Source: Microcaldota archaeon
GTDB lineage: Archaea > Micrarchaeota > Micrarchaeia > Micrarchaeales > Micrarchaeaceae
NCBI GenBank assembly: GCA_021817565.1
Contig: JAKAUP010000007.1
Location: 1 to 64,000 of the forward strand
Reading direction: 5' to 3'
DNA length: 64,000 nt
Shown here: in pieces, positions 49,933 to 57,584 of the stretch
How positions within the stretch are numbered: the first letter of the stretch is position 1
How the letters are laid out: every line of letters begins with the position of its first letter
The notes under the pieces: generated by a model
What the model saw: only the letters and a program-made list of their open reading frames with translations
The model's database searches: none
What the model was told of the DNA's origin: nothing
Made by a program: the position numbers and the translations under genes

Positions 49933-51447
49933 TCAATACTTCATTGAAGCCTTAAGTCCATTCGAGACATTGAACGCCTTCGCTATGAGCGATCCGACTA
50001 CTACTACCGCTATGTTGGCAAGGAGCGCAAGCATGCCTATGAATACAGGACCAATTCCGGTTGCTATGAGTGTTGTTGTCCATGTTGCGTAATGGTTTGC
50101 GGCTACCATCATGTATACCCCTAAAAATATTCCAACAACCAATCCTAGGAATAGGGCGCGCCTGTTCATTCTGTTCGTTATTACTCCAAATACGAATGCT
50201 GGCAGTATCTGTAATATTAGTATTCCTCCGAAAAGCTGGAGTTGTATTGCAAAGGTTGCGGGAATTATAAACACGAAGCCCAGCGCCAAGAACTTGAATA
50301 TGACTGCAAACACCTGTGCGGTCCTAGTCTCGCCCGCAGGTGTCATTTTCGGCTTTATCTCCTTCGCTATATTGCGTGTGAATAGGTTTGCCGCAGCTAT
50401 CGCCATTATCGCTGCTGGAACCAGCCCTCCTATGAATATGCCGAGTAATGCGGCACCAGATAACCATGAGGGAAGAAGGGTTACTATCAGGCCTGGGACT
50501 ACCTGTGTTCCTTGCACCGATGCTGGGAACTGGTGGACGTACTTAAGTGCTGCAGGAACTCCGTATATCATGAACCCAAACATTGCGAGGAATCCTAGGC
50601 CCAGGCTGTAAAGTGGAAGCAACGAGGCTGTCTTTCTTACCTTCTTTGGATCTGACTGCGCAAGTGTTCCGTTAATCACGTGTGGATAGAGGTACAATGC
50701 AAGCGCGCTCAGAACGAATAAGCTCCAATACGCGTTATATAAAGATGAAGGTAGCTTGAAGTAGCTTATTGTTGAAGGCGCTGTAAGGAATGCGGAATGG
50801 AAGCCACCCAATACCACTACTGCAAGCACAACTATTATTACAGTAAGTAGTATCAACACGTCCTTTAATATTGAGCCTAGCGCGGCCCCTCTTAGCCCGC
50901 TGGTCCAGGTAAATGCAGCAAGTATTATGAATGATATGATAAGTGATATCTCTATTATGAAGTTAAGTGCTCCAATTCCTGAAAGCAACGTTATGAGTAC
51001 AGCCTGCATTCCAACAATCTGAAGTGCTATGTAAGGCAACTCTGCGACTATGCCCACAATCGCAACCGATACTGCGAGTAACCTGCTGTTGAATATTGAT
51101 CTTACAAAATCTGCGACTGTAAGATGGCCGTTCTTGTTTGCTATTTTCCAGAATTTTGGCATTAGCCACATTGCAAATGCATATGTTATTATCACATAAG
51201 GTGCTGCAAAGAAGTATATCGAACCTTTTGCGTACAACGATGACGGAACCGCGATAAACGTGTATGCAGTATATATGTCAGCTCCTAGAAGGAACCAGCC
51301 TACAGCTGTACCAATCCTTCCGCCAGCCATACCCCACTCTTTTAGTTGCTTTAGGTTTCCCTTTCTCCATTTGCTTCCATAGAACCCTAGAAACACGAAT
51401 ACTGCAAAAAGCGCAACGAAGACCGTTATAGATATTGAATTTATCAT
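49933..51447 (-). CDS. Sodium:solute symporter family transporter
   Basis: The 504-residue protein has about 13 helices and the SSS pattern: GMAGGRIGTAVGWFLLGADI, PKFWKIANKNGHLTVADFVR, FIGGLVPAAIMAIAAANLFT. These transporters use Na+ to import sugars, amino acids or carboxylates. The 4-bp overlap with an upstream DUF3311 gene is typical of monocarboxylate (MctP-like) and other organic acid transporters. The substrate is inferred only. Confidence 0.9.
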   Translation of the reverse strand: MINSISITVFVALFAVFVFLGFYGSKWRKGNLKQLKEWGMAGGRIGTAVGWFLLGADIYTAYTFIAVPSSLYAKGSIYFFAAPYVIITYAFAMWLMPKFWKIANKNGHLTVADFVRSIFNSRLLAVSVAIVGIVAELPYIALQIVGMQAVLITLLSGIGALNFIIEISLIISFIILAAFTWTSGLRGAALGSILKDVLILLTVIIVVLAVVVLGGFHSAFLTAPSTISYFKLPSSLYNAYWSLFVLSALALYLYPHVINGTLAQSDPKKVRKTASLLPLYSLGLGFLAMFGFMIYGVPAALKYVHQFPASVQGTQVVPGLIVTLLPSWLSGAALLGIFIGGLVPAAIMAIAAANLFTRNIAKEIKPKMTPAGETRTAQVFAVIFKFLALGFVFIIPATFAIQLQLFGGILILQILPAFVFGVITNRMNRRALFLGLVVGIFLGVYMMVAANHYATWTTTLIATGIGPVFIGMLALLANIAVVVVGSLIAKAFNVSNGLKASMKY

Positions 51448-51701
51448 CTCCTACCCTTTCTCGCGTTCCTACGCGTGGACTTTGATGCGCCCCTCTCCTC
51501 CTTTTCCTCCTTTCTGTTCCAGAGTATGGCTGCTATGAAAAATAGTATTGCGCTCAATGGCATCCAGAGCAATTGGTACCAGTAGAAGAAGGATATCCCG
51601 GCAAGTGTTGGATTCACGTGGTTATATGTAGGTATTGCCAAAAGTGCGATCAATGGGATTAAGAGTAATATTGCAATAGCAATATCCACATTTTTTACCA
51701 T
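51444..51701 (-). CDS. DUF3311 small transporter-associated membrane protein
   Basis: The 85-residue protein has two helices with the DUF3311 signature LALLAIPTYNHVNPTLAGIS-like segment and FFYWYQLLWMPLSAILFFIA. A basic tail follows (STRRNARKGRR). DUF3311 proteins are usually encoded directly before SSS-family symporters, as here, and probably act as an auxiliary subunit. Start ATG 51701. Confidence 0.88.
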   Translation of the reverse strand: MVKNVDIAIAILLLIPLIALLAIPTYNHVNPTLAGISFFYWYQLLWMPLSAILFFIAAILWNRKEEKEERGASKSTRRNARKGRR

Positions 51702-51778
51702 CCTATCTATTATGTATAGGAGCGTATGTTTAAAAAGGTTCTTTTTTTAGGTATCTTCGCCTGTACAAAACTTATTTA

Positions 51779-54700
51779 TTGTTTCGCCGCAAAGAGAGTC
51801 TGGATTTGATGCAGAAGCTTGCAGAGGACGAGGAGAAGGTAGTGTCATTCTGGTTAGACTCGGATGTGCAGAAAAAGAGTGTGGCAAAAAACGCCAAAGG
51901 CAAGAAATTTTATTTCTTGGATGGGCCGCCATACACCACAGGTGACCTTCACCCTGGCCAAATGTGGGTTAAATCAGTAAAGGACTTATATCTCAGGTAC
52001 AAGAGGCTCTCTGGTTTCAATGTTGTAGGGAAGGCGGGTTATGATGTCCATGGCCTTCCGATAGAAAACCAGGTCGAGAAAGAGTATGGTATAAAATCTA
52101 AAAACGATATAGAGGAGAATATAGGGATAGAGAATTTTGTGATTAAGTGCAGGGAGTTTGTTGATAGGTATAAGGGCAGTATGGACAGAGATTATTATAG
52201 GTTCGGGATATCCTTGGATTTTTCTAAGCCTTATCTGCCTTATACCTCGGATTATATAGAGAATAGTTGGGGGATATTCAAAAGGATTCACGAAAAAGGA
52301 TATGTTTACAACGATACAAAAACCGTTATATTCTGTCCGCATTGCGAAACGCCGATATCGCAAGGCAGTCTTGAGACTGTGTACAAAGAGGTTGAAGGTC
52401 CTTCAATTGTAATAAGGTTTAAGATTGATGAAAAATCTGAAAAGAAGCTTGGCCTGAAAAACGGCTACCTGCTCGTATGGACCACGACTCCTTGGACCAT
52501 ACCGGGAAATGTGGCTGTGGCTTTGAACCCGGATGAGGACTACATTGTTTTTTCTGTAAATGGTGAGGATTATATAGCAGCAAAGAGGCGCATTGAGTTT
52601 TTGAAGGAGGTTTTTGGGGAGGTGCTCCAGAAATCGGAGATGAAAGGGGCTGAACTGAGGGGCATTCTATATATCAGCCCGATTGAATCGGACATCCCTC
52701 TTCAGAAAGAGTTACGGCCAAAACACACAGTGCTCCTATCTTCAGAGATGGTGAGCATGGAGGAGGGCACAGGTATAGTGCATATGGCGCCCGCACATGG
52801 AATAGAGGATTATAACCTTTGTAGGCAGTATAAAACTCCGGTTCCAAATCTTGTCGGTACTAATGCAAGATATAACAAAGATGCCGGGCGTTTTGAGGGG
52901 CTTGAAGTGCCCAGGGAGGCAAACCAGAAGGTGATAGAGGCCCTGGAGTTGGCCGGGGCTCTGTTATACTCAGGGAAAATAAGGCATAGTTATCCGCACT
53001 GTTGGAGGTGCAATAACGAACTCATATTCATACAGACCAAACAGTGGTTCTTTGACATACAGAAGATAAAAAAGAAGATATTGAGACTGAATGATAAGGT
53101 AGCGTGGCACCCTTCCGAGGCGAAAGCTTGGGAAAATGCAGTATTGGAAAACTCTCCTGACTGGTGCATATCAAGACAGAGATATTGGGGCATACCAATA
53201 CCGATATGGTTGTGCAAGGATTGCGGGGATACGTTTGTCGCAGGGTCGCTCGATGAGATTAAAGAACGCGCATTGCCTGGTGGTGGGATTAAGGATATCC
53301 GAGATTTGCACAGGCCGCACATAGACACGGTAAGGCTCCGTTGCAAATGCGGATCAGAGATGAAAAGAATACCGGATGTTTTTGACGTTTGGTTCGATTC
53401 TGGTTCTGCGTTCTTTTCCGCTCTTACCCAGAAGGAGTTTGAGCAGCTATTTCCTGTTGACTACATTGTGGAGGGAAGCGACCAATTAAGAGGATGGTTT
53501 TCCGCAATGATAAAGATCGGCTGCCTTGCATTCGGAAAGATACCATTTAAACATATTGCGATAGACGGAATGATGCTTGCGGCAGATGGGAGGGAGATGC
53601 ACAAAAGCCTCAGGAACTATGTACCTGTTAGGGATATACTTGAGGAGTATTCTGCGGATTCGTTCAGGCTTTGGTGTATAAAACATACGCCTTGGCTTGA
53701 TCTTTATTTTAAGACAGAGGAACTGAGACTTGCGACAAAAAATATCATACTATTGAGGAATATCGGCGAGTTGGTAAAACAGTATTCTGAGATAAAGGGC
53801 ATGCCAAGAAAACCCAGATTGCCTGATGAGGAAATAGACAGGTGGATACTATCCAAAACCGAATCTCTGGTCGCTTATGCGACAGAACGGCTAAATGATT
53901 ATAGCGCACATGATGCAATAAGGGCGATAGAAAAGTTTGCTGTAGAGGACTTCAGCCGATTTTATCTGAAGAACGCGAAACAGAGGATAACTAGTGATGG
54001 GGAGGCAAAAAGGAAGGGGGTAGTTGAAGTAATAAGATATGTGGTATATAAGCTAGTCATTATGGCTTCTCCTTTCGTGCCATTCACTGCGGAATTGATG
54101 TATCGCGACCTATTCATGGAGAACGAGAGCGTATTTCTAGATGACTGGCCAAAGTCGAATAGGAAGTATATAGACCATAAGCTAGAAGCCGATTTCGAGG
54201 TTGCTGAGAGCTGTATAACAACAATACTGAAGGAGCGCGAGAATGTGAGGGTTGGGCTCAAAACCCCCATATTTGCCGCAAGGGTAATAATTGAAAACCA
54301 TGAGCACAAAGCGGCTTTGTTGAGGCTGAAGGATGTTGTTATGGCATATGCAAACCTGAAGAACCTTTATGTTGATAATCCCGAGAAGGCCAGAATAGAA
54401 CTCAAACCGAACTATTCTGTAATAGGACCGAAATTCAAGAAGGAAGCAGGTATTGTTGCAGAACTGATAAAGAAAGCTGATCCATCAAAGGTTATAGAAT
54501 CTACAAAAAATAACGGAAAGTACGATATTGATCATGGAGTTTCAAAATTCCAGATAACAGAAAATGATTTTGTCGTCGTGGGCGCTTCTGATGGCCAAAG
54601 CAATGGAGAATTCAAGTACGGGAGAGTAGTGTTGGAGATTAGGGAGACTGAGGAGATCAAGAACGAAGAGTTCCTGAGGATCTTGATAAAGACAGTACAG

Positions 54701-54928
54701 ACAATAAGGAAGGAAATGAATCTAAAAAGAACAGAACTAATAGCGATAGATTATTTTGCGGAGGGCAAAAATGCCTTGCTAATATCTAAAGAGACGGACA
54801 GGATGAAGAGGATATTGGGAGCCAGTAAGATAAAAGAGATTAAAGAGAGCGAGATAACTGGAGATTATGTGAGGGCTTTAGGTATAGAATATGGAAACAC
54901 AAAAGTAAGGGTAAGTCGGATTTTATGA
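51779..54928 (+). CDS. ileS: Isoleucyl-tRNA synthetase, divergent
   Basis: The 1049-residue class I synthetase has the Rossmann, editing (CP1, with TTTPWTIPGNVAVALNP) and anticodon-binding domains in the usual order. The KFYFLDGPPYTTGDLHPGQM stretch holds HPGQ (58-61) in place of HIGH, and GREMHKSLRNYV has EMHKS (606-610) in place of KMSKS. WFDSGSAFFSAL and YIVEGSDQLRGWFSAMI match the IleRS/ValRS class, and DYDVHG-like GKAGYDVHGLPIENQVEKEY fits IleRS. The start TTG 51779 is chosen over ATG 51809 to keep the N-terminal helix, but either is possible. Confidence 0.88.
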   Translation: MFRRKESLDLMQKLAEDEEKVVSFWLDSDVQKKSVAKNAKGKKFYFLDGPPYTTGDLHPGQMWVKSVKDLYLRYKRLSGFNVVGKAGYDVHGLPIENQVEKEYGIKSKNDIEENIGIENFVIKCREFVDRYKGSMDRDYYRFGISLDFSKPYLPYTSDYIENSWGIFKRIHEKGYVYNDTKTVIFCPHCETPISQGSLETVYKEVEGPSIVIRFKIDEKSEKKLGLKNGYLLVWTTTPWTIPGNVAVALNPDEDYIVFSVNGEDYIAAKRRIEFLKEVFGEVLQKSEMKGAELRGILYISPIESDIPLQKELRPKHTVLLSSEMVSMEEGTGIVHMAPAHGIEDYNLCRQYKTPVPNLVGTNARYNKDAGRFEGLEVPREANQKVIEALELAGALLYSGKIRHSYPHCWRCNNELIFIQTKQWFFDIQKIKKKILRLNDKVAWHPSEAKAWENAVLENSPDWCISRQRYWGIPIPIWLCKDCGDTFVAGSLDEIKERALPGGGIKDIRDLHRPHIDTVRLRCKCGSEMKRIPDVFDVWFDSGSAFFSALTQKEFEQLFPVDYIVEGSDQLRGWFSAMIKIGCLAFGKIPFKHIAIDGMMLAADGREMHKSLRNYVPVRDILEEYSADSFRLWCIKHTPWLDLYFKTEELRLATKNIILLRNIGELVKQYSEIKGMPRKPRLPDEEIDRWILSKTESLVAYATERLNDYSAHDAIRAIEKFAVEDFSRFYLKNAKQRITSDGEAKRKGVVEVIRYVVYKLVIMASPFVPFTAELMYRDLFMENESVFLDDWPKSNRKYIDHKLEADFEVAESCITTILKERENVRVGLKTPIFAARVIIENHEHKAALLRLKDVVMAYANLKNLYVDNPEKARIELKPNYSVIGPKFKKEAGIVAELIKKADPSKVIESTKNNGKYDIDHGVSKFQITENDFVVVGASDGQSNGEFKYGRVVLEIRETEEIKNEEFLRILIKTVQTIRKEMNLKRTELIAIDYFAEGKNALLISKETDRMKRILGASKIKEIKESEITGDYVRALGIEYGNTKVRVSRIL

Positions 54929-54998
54929 TTATATATATTTTGTATGTATAAAAATTTTATATACTACATGCTGCGTTGAATAATTCCATTAAAACATA

Positions 54999-55015
54999 GG
55001 GGTTACAGAAACCCC
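54999..55015 (+). terminator. Hairpin downstream of ileS
   Basis: GGGGTT and AACCCC form a 6-bp stem with an ACAGA loop about 70 bp after the ileS stop. It may protect the mRNA end. There is no T tract directly behind it, so termination is only a guess. Confidence 0.4.
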
Positions 55016-55093
55016 AATGCTATTTAGTTTTGGCGAATAGATGAAGACTTCACGATGAAGAAGGCAGTATAGCAATAGGAAACATGGAGGGTG

Positions 55094-55113
55094 TTGTGAT
55101 AAATATATCACAA
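55094..55113. other. Perfect 8-bp inverted repeat, possible operator
   Basis: TTGTGATAAATATATCACAA is a perfect dyad with 8-bp arms and a 4-bp spacer. TGTGA-N-TCACA-type dyads are typical of dimeric helix-turn-helix regulators. It lies about 135 bp upstream of the small gene at 55230. Confidence 0.45.
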
Positions 55114-55229
55114 GAACAACAGAGATTAAGTAAGATACAACGAATAGTTTGTTGCCGAAGGTGAATTTTGCCACGATTTTGACTTTGTTAGCGATTGGAA
55201 GAGCAAACTTAAACTGGTAAATAAAGGAA

Positions 55230-55490
55230 ATGGATCCCATTCAAATTTCCAGGATCGTTCATGAAATGGCAAACAGTATGGCATCAATTAGTCGGTTATC
55301 GGTGGTTGAAGAAGATTACAATGAAATTATTAAATTTAGCTTAATTCCGGAATATGACGAATATATTAGGACCTGGCATAGAATCCAAGACCCAAAACCG
55401 AAGACTAAGCTTTTGAATTATGAGGAACTCCAGATTGGGCATAGTGGGTCGGAACTGGAGGCCAATAATACGGAGAAGTACAGGATATAA
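55230..55490 (+). CDS. Small hypothetical protein in the AT-rich island
   Basis: The 86-residue frame from ATG 55230 (MDPIQISRIVHEMANSMASI) is helical, with an acidic middle and a DPKPKTKLLNYEELQIGHSG segment. It has no recognisable motif. Base composition is lower in GC than in ileS. It may be real or a fragment of a longer decayed gene; downstream sequence has several broken frames. Confidence 0.35.
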   Translation: MDPIQISRIVHEMANSMASISRLSVVEEDYNEIIKFSLIPEYDEYIRTWHRIQDPKPKTKLLNYEELQIGHSGSELEANNTEKYRI

Positions 55491-56157
55491 AAATATAGTG
55501 AAATGACACTCAAGAAGTGTTCTTCTTGCCGTAATAACATAAGTCGCTAGGCACAAAAATTAATTAGTGTATATGTGCATATAAGAGGTGAAGAGTCAAG
55601 TGAACATAAGGTAGAAATTATATGCGTAAAGTAACTAACACAAAAAGGCAAATCAGTAAGGAGATATTATGGGGGCGATGCGTTAGATAGAAATGATGTA
55701 TTTGCGCAATTGGAAAAATTAGGTATTGAAGCTGAAGTGCTAGTTCAAATAGAGCAACGATAGGGGGTAACGATTTACCAAAGCGAAGAGCGGTGAAGGC
55801 CCAATTAGACCTCCCCATAGACGTGGGGATTGAAGTTTCATGACACAAAAAGAAGAAAAAATGGTGCAAAAACAGCAGGGAGGTTTTTGAGTATGAGCTG
55901 AAATGTCCTATAATATATGGTGTTTTATATAGTGTAAACAGAAAATTCTGGAAAATAGCTTCAGTAGGAAGAACAGGAGCATTATCTCCGAAGCGATTCA
56001 GTGGTTTTAAGCATATGACTTACTTTGTAGCTATGTGCTGCAAAGGGATAAGTAGAATTATTTAGGGTGGATTATACCTTACTAATTTGTTCGAAGCGTC
56101 GTAATACCACCAAATGTATTTAAACATATGCGTATTTAATATTATAAAGGTGGATAG
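55491..56157 (+). other. Decayed coding region, remnants of at least two genes
   Basis: No intact gene is present. Fragments are protein-like but broken: around 55683-55763, DRNDVFAQLEKLGIEAEVLV; then, in another frame to 55844, GGNDLPKRRAVKAQLDLPID; and about 55860-56065, YELKCPIIYGVLYSVNRKFW with SPKRFSGFKHMTYFVAMCC ending in TAG at 56065. These look like former genes with frameshifts and lost starts. The family is not recognised. The final 90 bp carry the promoter of the radical SAM cassette. Confidence 0.5.
56114..56157 (+). promoter_or_regulatory. Promoter and ribosome-binding site of the radical SAM cassette
   Basis: TGTATTTAAACAT (about 56114-56126) and TATTTAATATTATAA (about 56132-56146) are TATA-like. 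AAAGGTGGATAG precedes the TTG at 56158, with a GGTGG core about 4 nt from the start, like other genes in this window. The first TATA-like element is about 44 bp from the TTG; the second sits too close for a leader. Confidence 0.5.
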
Positions 56158-56283
56158 TTGAAACAAGATATATATGAAAATAAAGAGACTTCTCTGGAGA
56201 AAGAAAAAATATTGGTTGTGGAAGAAATTAGAAATTGTTGGAGATTTGGTATGATGAAAGGTGACAGTTGGCCTAAAACATAA
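56158..56283 (+). CDS. Candidate 41-residue precursor peptide of the radical SAM cassette
   Basis: TTG 56158 is directly behind an in-frame TAG and a good ribosome-binding site. The frame gives an acidic/helical first part (KQDIYENKETSLEKEKILVV) and a C-terminal end NCWRFGMMKGDSWPKT rich in Cys, Trp, Met and Lys. It overlaps the start of the radical SAM gene by 23 bp in another frame. Peptides in this position, next to a radical SAM enzyme with an RRE-like N-terminus, are often RiPP substrates. No homologue is known to me. It could also be a short leader frame or an N-terminal remnant of the enzyme. Confidence 0.4.
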   Translation: MKQDIYENKETSLEKEKILVVEEIRNCWRFGMMKGDSWPKT

Positions 56284-57580
56284 AGGTTTTAGGCTTTGGT
56301 ATGATCTAATGTTTTATAGTAATGGGTTTAACTCTAAAAGATTTATTGCAAGGAGAGAGACTTTTGGGCTATTAGTATATGACAAAAAGAGAGCAAAGAT
56401 TTTTATTGCAAAAGGTGTGTATAGCTTAGATGGTATAGACAAGCTAGTATTTGCAGACGAAAAAGGTGAAAGGACACGTATAGAAGTTTCGGAGGTTACG
56501 TTAATAAACTCGAATTTAGATCTGCCGAAAGATTTTTTGTTTTCGCCTACCTACGTTGAAATATACCCTATAATGAATTGTAATGAACGTTGCTTTTTTT
56601 GTTATGTGGGTAATTCCCTAACTCATCGCCGTATGGAAATGAGTGGGGATATTGCAACAGCCACTGCAAATAGGATAGGAGAAAGTGGTGTTTTAACAAC
56701 CTCTATACTTGGCGGAGAACCTTTCTTATATAACAGACTTGAAAAGCTAGCTGTAAATTTGCATGATAACAATACCAAGGTGTCGGTTTCTACAAACGGA
56801 ACTGTACATAATTACGAGCTCTTTAAAAAACTTATCAAAATAGAAGTTGGTTTTAACGTTTCGTTCCATTCGCATATACCAGAAATACAAAATAAGATAG
56901 TAAAAAATAGTATTGGATATAATAAGACAGTAGCGACTTTGAAGTTCTTATTGAATAATACTTCTACAGAATATATAAATGTATCGATAGTAGCAAATTC
57001 ACTTAATTATGAAAAAATACCCGATACCATAAGATTTTTGCATGAAATCGGTATAGATAGTGTATCTATATATCATGCCCAGGGGGCAGGATTTTCTGTT
57101 ACAAATAATTTGAGCAGGTTAGGCTACTTTGCGTGGTTAGAAATGATGAAAGAGGCAATATCAATAGGTAAAGAATTGGGAGTTAATGTAAGATCGGTAA
57201 CGAACTATCCGTTTTTTGTTGAAAAAGAGTTGGGTTTCTCTACAGACTTAGGACTTTCTAACTTCTTGTACGGAACCGGTGACGGTAGACGTACGTTATA
57301 TATAAACTATGATGGGTGTATATATCCAACTTCATATAATTTCCCTGATAACAGACTGCTTTTAGGTAATGTTATAAGAGATAGTATATTGGATATTTGG
57401 CAGAATAGTGTGATACTTAATTATATAAGAAACGCTTCTGTACCAAAAGATTGTAAAGCGTGTAGGTTTTTTGATATTTGTAGAGGTGGACCAATCACAA
57501 ATTATGACTTATCTAAATATCTTGGGCATAAAAGAATAGAACCGAACTGCCCAATACATTCTAAAAATTGTATAGAGTAA
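56261..57580 (+). CDS. Radical SAM/SPASM enzyme with N-terminal RRE-like region
   Basis: The radical SAM motif CNERCFFC (C107, C111, C114) binds the 4Fe-4S cluster that cleaves S-adenosylmethionine. The C-terminal SPASM region has YDGCIYPTSYNF, CKACRFFDICRGG and NCPIHSKNC for extra clusters. The N-terminus RFIARRETFGLLVYDKKRAK resembles the peptide-binding PqqD/RRE fold of RiPP maturases. The length of 439 residues and GTG start at 56261 (ATG 56309 is alternative). It is the first enzyme of an AT-rich three-gene cassette. The product is not known. Confidence 0.8.
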   Translation: MTVGLKHKGFRLWYDLMFYSNGFNSKRFIARRETFGLLVYDKKRAKIFIAKGVYSLDGIDKLVFADEKGERTRIEVSEVTLINSNLDLPKDFLFSPTYVEIYPIMNCNERCFFCYVGNSLTHRRMEMSGDIATATANRIGESGVLTTSILGGEPFLYNRLEKLAVNLHDNNTKVSVSTNGTVHNYELFKKLIKIEVGFNVSFHSHIPEIQNKIVKNSIGYNKTVATLKFLLNNTSTEYINVSIVANSLNYEKIPDTIRFLHEIGIDSVSIYHAQGAGFSVTNNLSRLGYFAWLEMMKEAISIGKELGVNVRSVTNYPFFVEKELGFSTDLGLSNFLYGTGDGRRTLYINYDGCIYPTSYNFPDNRLLLGNVIRDSILDIWQNSVILNYIRNASVPKDCKACRFFDICRGGPITNYDLSKYLGHKRIEPNCPIHSKNCIE

Positions 57581-57584
57581 TTTT

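Larger units (their letters stand above)
54929..55229. other. AT-rich spacer with hairpins, no gene
   Basis: The region lies between ileS and a weak open frame. It contains TTATATATATTTTG (a T/A-rich ileS end), the hairpin GGGGTT-acaga-AACCCC (54999-55015) and the perfect palindrome TTGTGATA-aata-TATCACAA (55094-55113). No coding sequence is credible. It marks the left edge of the AT-rich island. Confidence 0.5.

Noticed and set aside
55818-55842. CRISPR-like unit CCTCCCCATAGACGTGGGGATTG
   Set aside because: A CCCC/GGGG hairpin followed by ATTGAAG resembles CRISPR repeat ends, but only one copy exists and there are no spacers or cas genes.
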